Shown in pieces: positions 16,814 through 29,600 of a stretch of DNA of 64,000 bases. The stretch spans positions 1 to 64,000 of the forward strand of contig JAPYMA010000827.1 in the NCBI GenBank assembly GCA_035041965.1, written 5' to 3'. The notes beneath the pieces were generated by a model, which worked only from the letters and a program-made list of their open reading frames with translations, was not told where the DNA came from and searched no databases. Position 1 is the stretch's first letter. Each line of letters opens with the position of its first letter. This stretch comes from Anisakis pegreffii. Its lineage: Eukaryota; Nematoda; Chromadorea; Rhabditida; Anisakidae. Both the position numbers and the translations under genes were made by a program.

Positions 16814-18462
16814 AATTTGCCTTTCCCTCTGGAAGAAATTTATGAAGTTTTGTACAAATCGCAAAACGTCAAAAACGTCAAATCAATGAAAACGATACAT
16901 CGAGCATATTCAATTGAAATTACAACACTTAAACAAATCATTTCAGATTTGTAATCCTCTCTAATCGTAAGCAACACCGATAACAAACGGAAGAAACGGA
17001 AATGCAACTGCACAGTTTATATTGATTGAAGGTTTGACAAACAGTTTTAATTTTTGATCAATTAATCGCAAAAAACACTATAATCGTCTCCGTAACAACA
17101 CTCATCTGCGTTGTAACAGTGAAAATGTGTTCGTTATAAAACATCATTGTGAGTCTCATAGCAACACGTTTAAATCGCCTAATTCGAAGAAAGTAATCTA
17201 TAAAAGTGCACAGTTTTGAGTAATTACAAGAAGAAGAAGATTTTCTTCTCATTCCTTCCTACTGACTAGGCACCAGCTTTCTTTAGTGAAGCAAAGCTTT
17301 CGATCGAATTTATAGCTCAAGTAAAACTTAAGCATATCTGACGTCTTCATGTGTGGGAGTCGCACTCATCGTTCGGCCGTTCGTTGTTATAAGCGGAGCT
17401 TTTAGGCCGTTGTTACACACATACCAGGGGTAGACGTGGTAATTCGAAATGTGGCACACATCCAATCTTGATAATGTAATGTGGCATTCCGGAATTTAAT
17501 TACAGGTATTTGTTCAGGTTCTGTGAAGCATTGAGTTGGGAAAAATTATGTAAAATTGAAGTAACTATCAAAAAGACATCGGCGAAAGTAATTCAGCAGA
17601 ATATGAGAAGAAAACAATTCGACACAGAAAAGAATAATGTCGAATGCGAGTCTGAGGGAAACGGCAAAATGAGAATTTCGCCACCCCACACCATGGTAGT
17701 CATTTTGTTGAAAAGCTGGGCAAGATCATCTTCGAAGCATTCCATCAGGAAATAAACGGAAATTGTTTTCACTGATCGTGAGGAAGACTGCATTCAATAT
17801 GGCATTTGCCTTTCACACGCTTTGATGTTAAGAGGCAATTGTACAGATGAGAGTATGATTCGATATCAGAAAATGTAAATTAACAAGACAGAATAAAGAG
17901 ACGACCCGACCAGAACTAGAAGGTGTAGATAACAGAATTCAATAAACAGCAGATGACAGAATGTTGATGCAGTAATAAATCTTATTAGGGTACCACCAAA
18001 ATCAGGATTTTAACGTAAAAAGGCGGATAAAATATGAACAGATTTATAGATGCAGGCCAAATCATAGCTTAGCTCAAGTTCGGCTGCATTCCTGTTCAGG
18101 CGGAAAGTTTTGCTTGAAATCGAGTGGTCGTGTATCATTGCCATAAAAGGCTGACGTGACTTGAAATAAATGGAAAAGTATCTCGTTTGACATATTCAAA
18201 AGTTTTCGTTACATTCAAACGACATATATGAATATTAGATGAAAATTTTCAGTTCAAGTGAAATGATTTCCATCAGTTCAAGTGAAACAAAGTTGATGAA
18301 GAATTTGCATGCGCATGAAAATTCGGTTCCTAGTGAATTTGTAAATTATGTAAACTATTCAAAAATTTATTGCTATCATCAGTGAGTGCACGACGAAATG
18401 GATTAAGATTCATCATTCAAGATCGGCGACGTACCTTAGGTGGTCGGGGGTTGGATTCGAAA
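16814..18462. promoter_or_regulatory. Divergent upstream region shared by atp-2 and the Piezo gene
   Basis: About 1.65 kb separates the atp-2 start codon (minus) from the Piezo start codon (plus), so both promoters must lie here. No recognisable coding sequence is seen; an 81-codon frame at 17510-17755 has no family resemblance. The string 'ttattgctatcatcag' ending at about 18381 is acceptor-like and could be the trans-splice site for the Piezo mRNA, 80 bases before the ATG. No TATA box could be singled out in this AT-rich DNA. Confidence 0.4.
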
Positions 18463-20640
18463 ATGGAGAGTTTGTTGAATTTTATGCTGCGATGTGGTCT
18501 TGCTTACACGACGTGTCTGCTGTTCGCGATCAGCGCATGTGCCATCCGCACTTCAGCGATTTCGATCCTCTACCTGATTTTCTTAACTGCATATGTGTAT
18601 ACTGCACAGGTAGGCGAGCGACCTTCTCAAATCACATTTCTTATTTCGGAAAGTTTTTCAGTTTCTCTTAGCAAATTTGGGACAAATTCAGTGCTTTCAT
18701 CAAATTGAAACGATAGAAAAACTGTTTGGTTGGAGAGCTGACCTGAAGAATTTGCATGTTCTTCCATTTGCAAAAAAAAATCATTCCCATGCCACAAACT
18801 TGATCAACTGTTAAAATAATGATAATGAAATTAACATGTGAATGATAGCATATTATTTCTAGATGTATTATTCATTCATATGGGAACGTAGCCATAATGC
18901 CTTCACAATATTGGGCGTTTTTAATGCCTTCGCAATTTTACTTCATATCGTCGATTGTTGTTACGAAAATAGTTTCACCAAATCATTGCTTTATTCAAAT
19001 TTGATCGATGAATTCAAAAACCCTCAGAACAGAAGTAAGTTACTCAATCTATTACAAATATGATCTTCAATCTTCGAAAATACAATTCTTTTAGCAGCAC
19101 AGTACGTTTTACAGATGATTTTGATGGTTAGCATCTTGTCAGTTTTAGTATTAGATGTTCGAGATGTTCGTCATTGTCGGATAGTTTCATTCATGTCTGA
19201 AGAAAAGCAAATGTCGAGCGATGAGCACTGTCTAAACTGCAGTCATACCGATTTATTCACTAAACTGCACTCTCAACCTATTCGTTGATTGAGTTATCAA
19301 CAATTCAACAGAAATACCCAGAATTGAATTTCTTGATGAAAACTAATTGACAAAAGCAAAAGTTCAATTCCTTGATGTGCTTATGCCTCATTTGTGTCAT
19401 ACATGAAGTACACTTCAACTAGAGAATGCTGCTGATCATCGTGGCCACTTGTAGCTGATCTGAACTGAAGTAGTTGTAGCAATCGAACGTTGCAGGTGAA
19501 CATATCAAGCGAGAAATCAGTCAGATTATCTTGTTACTTGCATTTTCTCTCTCAATCATCGCCTACGTTCTTGTTCATTATTATCCGGTCACGCTGAAAG
19601 GTTTCCAATCATTCCGGTCCTATTCACATTGAATTAATTCAGCTTTTGCAAATTTAAAAACAAATCATTGAATAGAAAAGTTTTCTGCAATGTTCATGTG
19701 CAATGGTCAATATCAGTGAAGTTCAAAATATTGAGAAGGCCTATTAGTGCTAATGTTTATCGCACGTTCACTTGAAACAAATCCGTTGGAGTGTTGATGA
19801 AGATATATCAGATTGTGTATATTGAATGTTAGAATTTGCAAACAATATCCACATCGACATGCACTTGTTTCCAAATACTTCAGTCGTACTGCCCTACATG
19901 ATCCGACGTCGAAAGCGACTATTCGGTAGATTCGTGCTGATCACTTTCCATCGGATAATTGACATCACTTGTGCATTATTCTTTGCTGCATCTGCGGTTG
20001 AGCATGTTTGTGAACATTTTGTTGATTATTTACAACTCAGCTTTGCTTTACTTCTTCCATTCACCTCATTCTACTTCATAAGCAAAAATATGCTCTAGGT
20101 AATAGTAAAGCAACCTGTCGTTAAAGAGGTTCATCTGTTCCTCAATGCTCAAATTCGTCTGTTTCCGCATACCTGATTTCGAAGTTTGTGATCAGATAAT
20201 GTGAGATCAATTCAAAAAATTTTAGGTGTGAGAATTTCTCAAAAAAAATCCCATCCGTTTCATAGCATTCTAAACGAAACATCAGCGTGAATGCATAGAT
20301 ATTAGCTTGAGAATAGTACACGGATACCTTCGTATGATATTTTTTGATTTGATCCAAAAAGAAGTCTCTTCAAAATTTAGAGAGCATGACTGTTGAACTG
20401 TTCATAAAATTTTAAGGTTTCATTGCTGAGTATACCACAAATGGTATGTGCCATATTGCTTTGTCTCGAAGAAGAAGAAATACCCGCTGACACGAAGCAC
20501 ATTTTGTGTATTGCAATGGGACTGTACATACCGCTGATCAATGTTACACGCCTATCGTCCGTTGTTTATAACGGTGTGGTAACGGATTTGGGGACAGACG
20601 ATACGCAATCGAGTGCTAAGAAATGGCTTTACTGGACTGG
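18463..20640 (+). other. Piezo N-terminal membrane segments (exon group 1)
   Basis: Exons: 18463-18609 (MESLLNFMLRCGLAYTTCLL, a membrane helix at the very N-terminus as in Piezo), 18863-19034, 19095-about 19250 (QMILMVSILSVLVL), 19496-19600 (SQIILLLAFSLSIIAYVLV), about 19829-20011 (FVLITFHRIIDITCALFFAA) and about 20416-20640 (ILCIAMGLYIPLI, SAKKWLYWTG). The phase between 19034 and 19095 agrees. PEZO-1 has several hundred more residues here, so the blade is short or I have missed exons in the 19.6-20.4 kb gaps. The donor sites of the third and fifth exons are not certain. Confidence 0.6.
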
Positions 20641-23600
20641 TCTTATATCACACTATCACTCACCAACCGTAGATTTTTGTTCATTTCTTTTCGTATTTTA
20701 AAAAACAATACCACAGTCTACCAAACGGAAAGGATCTGGTTTGCCTGGATCACAGGATAAGAAATATACAGGATTTGCAAACCACAGTATTTATCCCATG
20801 ACATGAAAATATGAAAGGTGCGACTGATTGGTAAATGCTGCAGATATTGATAGATCACTTCAAACGAGTCTTTGGAATCCTAAAGTTTGTCATGTCATAT
20901 GCCCTCATTAGCGATGGTACCGTTGAGATTCGATGCATCGCAGTTGCAGGTTGCTGTTTTGTGTCTGATGGCGATACATCTCCGATCAATTGTCGAGGAT
21001 ATATACAATAAGTACAGAACACTTTATCCGGATCACGACAGCGAATTACAATTCCCAAAGATTAACTACAAGAATTCGAATGATGCGACTGTGAACTTGA
21101 TCGCATTTTATATCAATTATGGACACTATAAACTTGGATTTGAGGTACATGAATTCCTGATCAATGAACTGATGTGACGAAAAAATTATGATGTGATGGG
21201 CTTTCACGGTACTTAAAGATAATATCGATGATAAATTTTCACCAAAATTCGGAACAGCCAAACGTCGAATGCTTTATAAACCGAAACTTAGCCACAAGGG
21301 ACGCCGAGTTTCGATAAAGCTTGAAGTAGCCGGCTCTAATTGTTATTCGAAAGCAGAAGAATAGATTCTCATTCGACAATCGAGGGTTAAAATCGAGTCC
21401 AGAGGCAGTATGGGCAAAATCTTGAGCGATAGCATTAGTAAATTGAATCGGCATTAAGTGATCAGTTGAAGTAGTTGAATAGCTACAAGTTAGATGGTCT
21501 GATAAACTACAATTCAAAGTTGATGAAAGATAATTTCTTCCTTTTCGAAGTAACTAAAAGGTGGAAATGAAGACAATTTCGATTCCATTCCAGGTGTATA
21601 ACGTATTCTGGCTGATTTCAATTATCATATCAGTGAATATTTTATCACTGATTTCATTGGTTTTATTGATGGTAACAATTGTGATGGATCGATCGCAGCT
21701 GAGACGAATTTTCTTTTCATTCGTCATTTTTCACATAATTATATTCATCTATCAATTTATAGCTCATATTGGTGCATTACCAAGTCATCGTTACGGTAAA
21801 TTCTTTTCGTGCATTCGCTCAAATTGACTCAATTCGTAGGAATGTCCTCTGCTCAATCACCTGTCTGTTGACAAACGATAGATCAAAATGCCTGACTAAG
21901 CTTGAAGCATAAAACAAGAGGGAATCCTTCGCTAATCCACCTAGGAGAAGAAGCCTCGTTATGCGGGATCTTTTATCAACTTGATCTGTTCTGTATTCTT
22001 GGCTTTCCCAGCTAATCTTCACATCCTTACACGAGCAGATATTGAACGTCTGTTGATAGAGATACACAGAGATCAGTTTAAATGCAAGCGAATGAATATT
22101 TGAGATTGTACGATCGCAAGTCCATTATCACTTCAATGCCACATTTTATCAGCATAATCCAGTCGCTCTATTTGAAAAACTGCATCTCCATTGTTTGGCT
22201 GTTATACGTCAAAGTTGTAAATTCTTTGAGTTTTCAGAAACGTTCCTTCCACCAGAGTATGCACCATATTTGGCTTTATTCAACAGTGGACACCTACTTA
22301 AAAATCCATTCGACCTACCAATATTCTTCTATTTTTTAAATGTGGTACTATCAATGATTCAATACAAACTGTTCAAAATAGAAGTAAGAGTTTCCACTCA
22401 TACGGTCCAATGCTGCGATGAATTTGCACATTCAATAGCAACATTAACACATTTTACAATATCCTGTTCATATGACCAGACAAAGGTTGCGATGCCAATG
22501 TTACATCATCATGACTGATGAAATGGAACGAGTTCGCTGATTTTGCAGTCACAGAACGACAAAAGTTACGGAGGAGGATCAAATGACGGTGTGTTCGAGC
22601 GCGGAATCGACAATGAGCCGTTCAAAACAAATCCAATTGTGAATTTCTATTCGCAAGATGCGAGGTAGAAGAATCTCGTTGAAAATTTGACATCCGATCG
22701 GAATTTATGCACACCAACTGTTCGGGATTCTGTTTTCGAGTAACTGAGCAGTAACGAATGAGTAAAATTCACGAGTTGATGACATTTTTCAGATTGTTTC
22801 TCGACGAAGTTAAGCAATGCGTCTTCTCATACTATCATTGGCTTGTGCTGTTGCTACTGTTTTCGAACGGTATTCGCATGTCGTCACCAGTATTCCTCTC
22901 GATTGGTCACATAATTTTTGCGTTTCTCAATTTCTGGCGTGGCACCGATTTGTATCTATCGTCGCTATACGTGTTTCGTCGAAAATGGCGTGTTATCACA
23001 CTTTATCTTCTCGGTACTCTCTTGCTGCAAATTTCGGCAAATGTAAGTCTTCTTTCAGAGTCTTGTCCATCCGAAAAGTTATCTTGAAGTGCAATTCAAT
23101 TTTATCATTAACTTGAGTGAAAGTATTAGACTATGAAGCGGTTTATGGAATCAATGAGAAGTAACCCAAACGAAGTAAACCAAAGATATTTTCTACAGCA
23201 TAATCAACAATTCATTTTGAATTTTCATTTTGAAAGCACTTAGTAATCAGTGAGTTGACATGCTTCCAAGATGTTGTTTTTTCTCAGATAGCGCGAGCGA
23301 TATTGGATGAAATGGTCATATCGAAAAGCAACAATCAACGAATTATTGCGATATGTCGTTTGCTCAATGTTTATTTCAAAAAACCTGGTGAAGGCGTTGT
23401 GGATCCTATTGGTAGGACGTTCTCATTGATAAATTTCAAATTTTGGCAGCTAACTCACCAGTATAGTTGCTCTACTGCAGATTATTTGCTGAAGAATGAT
23501 CGCAGTAAAGTGATTCATTTCGAAAAAAATCTCAAAGTGTTTGTTGAGGATACATACGAATCGCTTATTAAAATAAGCGTTTCGTTTTTATAATAGCTCT

Positions 23601-26600
23601 GATCGTGATTTGCTATGAAAGGGTGAATTGCCTCTTGCTGAAATGCATCGCAATGTTATTGTTTTCGTTTAGGTCCATATGAAACCATCGACGTAAGACC
23701 GTATTCGTTCGATGTTATCATATTCGCGGCTCTTTTGCTCCATTTGAGAATGATTGTCACATGGTAGGTTGCAGGTTGAATTGCTGTCAATACTTACCAC
23801 TTTTATTGACGCTTTATTCCATCAATTGCGATTTTGAATGCGAAATTTTCAACGTTTCATTGTCATCTGTTTCCAATTTCGGAAGAATGCTTAAAGCATC
23901 ATCCATATTTCGTTATCGATCTCAACTCTTGGGAAAAGATAAAAAACTCAATTTATTGCAGGCATTTTCAACATACTGTAACCGATTTTCGGGCAGATCG
24001 CATTATCTGCTACAGGTGAGTTGGTTTTGACTGAAAAGAGCATTCGATGTGTTTGGAAAGAAAGATACCGTTATGAACAAACCAACGAGAGGCCATATTA
24101 TTACAGAGGTCAAATTCTTCACGATCAGCTTCTGTTCAAAGCAATGTCATTCGCACAACAAAAGGATCGAGTGCGAGTGGGTGAAATGAAACGCAGAACT
24201 GCGATAGCTGGCAAGATGGAACTGCCGTTCGGCAGATTTCAAGTTCAGTGTAAGTTTGAAAATCGTTTGAAGATCAAAAACTGATCAAATAACGATGGAG
24301 TTACGAGTTGCGAAACGTATTTCACTGTGTATCATATCTACAAAACACCCAAAGACTGAAAAGCTGATTCAATTCATTGCATACGTATCAGAAATCGCCT
24401 GGTGTTGCAATATTAATGTTATCCAAATCGGAACAGTGGAACGCTTCCTAACGGCTGCAGATGAAAGACAAAAAATTTTCCCCATTTTTAGAGTTTGCCC
24501 ACGTCGATAGCATTCGTTCTTGTACGTTCTTGTCCAATAAAGCTTTAAATATTGATGAAATCATTTGTCTGTTGACTGATCAAGTAAACATGCATGGCAC
24601 AAAGTAGAGCTAGCTACTGTTCCTAAATTTGTCGCTATTTTTAGCGATTCGTGGTTGGAACAAAGAGATTTTTGACGCTTCTGAAGAGGCTTATGCTGCC
24701 GACTGTCGAACTTGCAGACGTCGTCGATCAAAAGAAGACTCGTAGGCATTATTTCAATTATAATACTTCTGAAGATCTTCGAGGAGGCACTTCGTCATGT
24801 TCAATATCTAAAATGATCCATCGTCTTGATCTCTTGCATTCTATGATCTAGTTTATCCTCAACGAAAGTTTCTGATGCGCTGTATCCAAGAAATGTTTGC
24901 TGAATGAACTTAAATCCTACCTGTGCAATTTGTTGCATTTCAAACCTCGAAACATATCTTCTCCTTCTTTAATAGTCAGCTTCCGGAACTTTGTCGTTAT
25001 TCAAACCGATTTCGTGAATGAATCATTTTCTTTAGAGAGCGTGAATCTATCGCCTCAGCTGTGATGACGAATGAGGAAAGTGACAGTAGGCCTTCCGTAT
25101 TAAAAAAACTGAAGAAGGTACATTTTGTCAGTTGAAACGATTCCTCTCATATGACTCGTATTGTTCAAACCTTTGATCGACGACAAGAAAGCGATTTTTC
25201 TGTGGCGCTAATTCGGCATCATCGAACTCTATTCAATGTCATTAGTGGTTTATTTCAATAATTGAAGCAAAGACAACAATGAAAAAGTAATACGTAACAG
25301 TATCTGAGGAACTTACCATTTGAAACGAAATGTTAACTTACCGCAGAAAAATGTTTTTTGTTGTGAAAAAATGACTGAACTACTTCGTCAAGACTGAATA
25401 AACTTGAAAAGAAGACTGGGAAGTTAACGTTTCATGCACGCAATTTTCAGCGGAAAAGGAAGCCATACGTGACAGTATCAGAGCTGATTGCAAAAACAGC
25501 GTTGTGGCTGGGTCGTATGTCACTTGATTATCAATATATCCGTTATGTGGTTGATACCGAGAAGAAACTGCTCGTTGAAAGACTACCAAAAGTATCACAA
25601 ATTCATTCATTTCTCCCAACATTGGCAGCCAGCTGTTCGATTTTGCCTTCTCTGAATGCTCAAAATCGAAATTATGAGTAGTCGGATAAAGCGAAAGAAT
25701 ATAAAATATACAGTGTTTTTTCGAAAGCAACATCTGCTCGTGAATGCTTGAGATAACGAAGACAGAAGTAAAGCAAGAATTAGCATTATGAATACAAAAA
25801 TGAACACTTTAAGGGCACAAAGTCACCAATGAGTGGAAATGTTGGTGGTATGGGTTTTGGCAAAGAAGTCTGTCTCGTGAAGCATGCTCACGATATTGTT
25901 AAGTAAGTTCACTAGACTTACTAGAATGATATGATAGCATTATTATGATTTATCACAATCTCAAACCGTATAAAAATCATGTAACCGAACGTCTCAATCA
26001 TGGTTATCGTCTAAAAGCCTTTCTAAAATTTTTTTGCTAATCAATGGTAATCGGATAGTTAAATCACATTAGAGTGATCACAGATTATGATCAGTTCAAT
26101 GATGGCAAATGATAAGTTGAGAAGAATTCAAGGTATATGGATGAAGTACACCGTCGTTGGCTTAGACTACCGATACTGTGGCGTTTCATAAACGCTTCAT
26201 CATCCGTCTTTCTGTCACATACGGCAATTTTATGCTACGTCGCAATCATCCTGCTGCATGCTCAAGCTGCATGCTTGTTAACATTGCCATTGCCTCTGAT
26301 AGTGTTCTTCTGGGCTGCGCTCACACCACGACCAACACATTCACTGTGGATTTTCATCATTTTTTATGTGCAAGTTAGTTCATCGTATGATCTGATCTTG
26401 ATCGATAGATTTTGAAAATTCAGTGGTTCCGATGAGTTGGTTATTGATAAGACGTGTAGATTGAACAATACCGTAGATTCAGAACAACTCAAAGAAATTT
26501 CTGACCAACTTACAGCTGATAATCTGGTATGAAAGAGTTCACTGATTCCTCTGTGAGTATTATTTTAAGTTTTACGAGATGACTTTCTCCTCACTACAGA

Positions 26601-29600
26601 TAAAAGGATGGGAAATGTTTCAGCTTTTAGAAGATTTGAGAGAATATCACCGCAGTGATAGTCGAAAGAATTCAAGTGAATGTATGCATTCATCGAGAAT
26701 TTTGTTCATAACAGCACCCCACATCGATGGTTCGAAGTCGTTTCAGGTGATAATAATAGTGATGATGAATTTCAAGTACAGTTTCTTGCCGTGGACTTGT
26801 AGTCGTGGAATGCATTGCGCGGACTGGAATATGCGTCGAGCTGGTCGATTCGTTGGAATTGCCGATGAACCCATATCGGTGTTGCTGTTTTGTGTGGTCG
26901 TGTTTGCACTCTTCACTCATCGTTACTCGATGCGGGTAATTCAATTGAACGAGTCAAACTGAATTAGTTTGAAAGGGCATCATCTAGTTCAGAAACCTTT
27001 CTACTTGACAATATCCGAGTGGATATGGCTATTAATCACGGTGATAATAGAGAGTGCTTCATACTGTCTAGGTGGTAAAAATTTGGTTGAATCATGAGTC
27101 AGTGATGGCCGAGAATGAAACAATAATTTGGACTGAGTTTATTACAGTACTCTGCAGGTCATAATTGACTTTAAAGTACTTAAACGAATGAGGAATGAAC
27201 GCTTTCATGCATGTTTGGCAGTTAGTTTTGAAAGCTTTCAATATTGCAGAGAGATGGCTCGTGGTGGAGATGTTATACACGTATTTTGCAACAACCAGAC
27301 GACGGTATGCATCGTTTGAATTCTACTCGAATGAATTCTACTCAATTGACGCGAAACCTTGAGTTGCATTCAAAAAGCATTCGCCCAATTAGGCTTCGTT
27401 CTATCAAACATTTTTAATTGATCGCTTTTATAAAATTTCTATTGTGATTGTGCGATGTTTGGGGATTCTGATATTGAATATGAACAAATGAATAATTGAA
27501 GATGAGCCTTGTCGTTTGATATCGCTAATGAAGTCAGTCTTCAATCCACGTAATCCACTACCAAGTGATTACTATCCATGGATGGTTGTATCACACTTTA
27601 TCGCGATTGCTGTTTTGATTCTTCGCTTCTCGGACTTCGATACGGCAAGACGAAATGTTTTATCGTTTGGTGGCGACTTGAAATTGCCCGATTATTTTGT
27701 TGTTTTCTTCATGGTTTCGATTTGTGAGGTGTGTGTTCGGCGATTCCATTCCACACTCTAGTCAATGATTATTGCTCTTGAAGTGATGATACTCTGCAAG
27801 AGGATTTCAAACGCATTCGATAGTATTCATCAATATTCTCAATTGCAACTTTCGAATGTTTTGCGAGTGTTCATCAAGATCGCAAGTATTCGACTGCTGT
27901 AAATGTCGCAATTTCAGTTAATCTTCGATCGAATTATATATTTACGAAAGGCAAAAAGATTGAAATTCGTTTATCTGATCATCGAAACACTCTGTACACA
28001 CGCATTTGTGATTGCCGTTCTTGTCATTAGACAGAAGTGAGTTTATCTTTCGTTTACTCTATGATTCTCTTGCGAACTGGAAACATATTTTTAAAGAAAT
28101 TGGCCCTGAACGGGTTTTCCTGAAAGTGCCAAAGCATTCCGTAACAAGCCACTGAACAAATTGCGATAAGTGATTCACATTTCAAATCCATCTCATATGC
28201 TTAATGGAATTCAAGCAAAACTCGAAGCTATATGAAATGTTGCAGCTTTGCAGTTTTTGCAATTCCGACATAATTCAGTTTTGCTCAGTTGAGATCAAAA
28301 AGGTCTCAATTTAATTGATCGGTCGGAAACAACTGAATAATTTGCAGTGATCCGGAAGATTCTCTTCATCACGGTAATATCGGTCTGTTTTTGTGGTACC
28401 TGGCGAGGTGTGTGCATATGCTGGCATCGGCATTTCAAATTCGTGACGGTTATCCGCAATATTTATACGGACGCTCGATGCGTAAGAGTAACCCCATCAG
28501 CTGGCTATTGTATGTGATGTGAGTGGCCGTCCCCGGATTCATTGCGATTTCAACGAAATAACTCGAGTATACTTGTGAAGGAATGGTCTATCGGATGTGC
28601 TTGAAATCGAAGAGAACTATGCGAGTTCCCTTTAGCACTGAAGAGAACTAAGCGAGTTTCCTTTAGCAATATCCGAAAGGAACATTTTCACAAAATTCTC
28701 CTGCAATTCTCGCATTGCACATGGAATCGATCGGAATGATCGCGAAAAATCAGTCGACCGAAACTGACCGAAAAAATCATAATTGACTTCAAATACACTC
28801 TTCAAAATGTTCTGAAGTATTCATCAAGATTTTGAAAGTGATCAAATTGATCATGGAACATCACTTGGATTCTTAAGTTGAATGGATTCAGCTATTTAAC
28901 TCCCATTCAGGTGTTTCTTCGCAGTACCACTTTTCGAAGTGAGTGTTGTTATCGATTGGACTTTCACTGACACATCGTTACCACTGTTCAATTTCTATAC
29001 TCTCGAGACGGTTGATTTTTATCTTTATTTCATCAATGGATTACGAAAATATGAATTGGTAATTTAGTTCTAATCATCTCATAGCAGAATGAATTCTCGT
29101 GTAAAACTCGTTCAATACATCCGTTCACTCGCTGAAGATTGCTCCCAGTTTTTAGACTCTCAAATTTTCCATTTCCTCTCAAGTCACATCAATCACTGAA
29201 TTTGCCTTTTGTCAACTCAAGCAAAGCATTGCTTGCGCGAAAGGAGAACTCAATCTGAATGATTTATCACAGTGACTGAGTTCTTTTCTTTCGTCCCTCC
29301 TTTGATCAAGTTAAAAAACATTGCATCTTAAATCAACATTGGTCAAAACATTTTTTAAGTCTTCGTTCAATAACCCTTGAATCAACGCTCAACTATTCAG
29401 CTCTTTGAAATTTTATCGTATGTTTTTTTGAGTTTTGGATTGCGGTTGCTAAAATTCCTTCTTGAATTGCATTCTGTCAATGTTATCGTTGAAACATACT
29501 GAAAACAAATTGAAGATCGGTATTTATTCCAGTTTTATGCTAGAAAAAGAGGCGAAAAGACAACAGTATGTGTGAAAGTGCTTTTAGGCGGTAGTATTAT

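Noticed and set aside
26576..26749. Possible extra Piezo exon (IKGWEMFQLLEDLREYHRSD)
   Set aside because: Homology joins FYVQ of the exon ending near 26371 directly to VIIIVMMNFKYSFLPW at 26750, splitting one helix; this segment would interrupt it. An alternative exon is not excluded.
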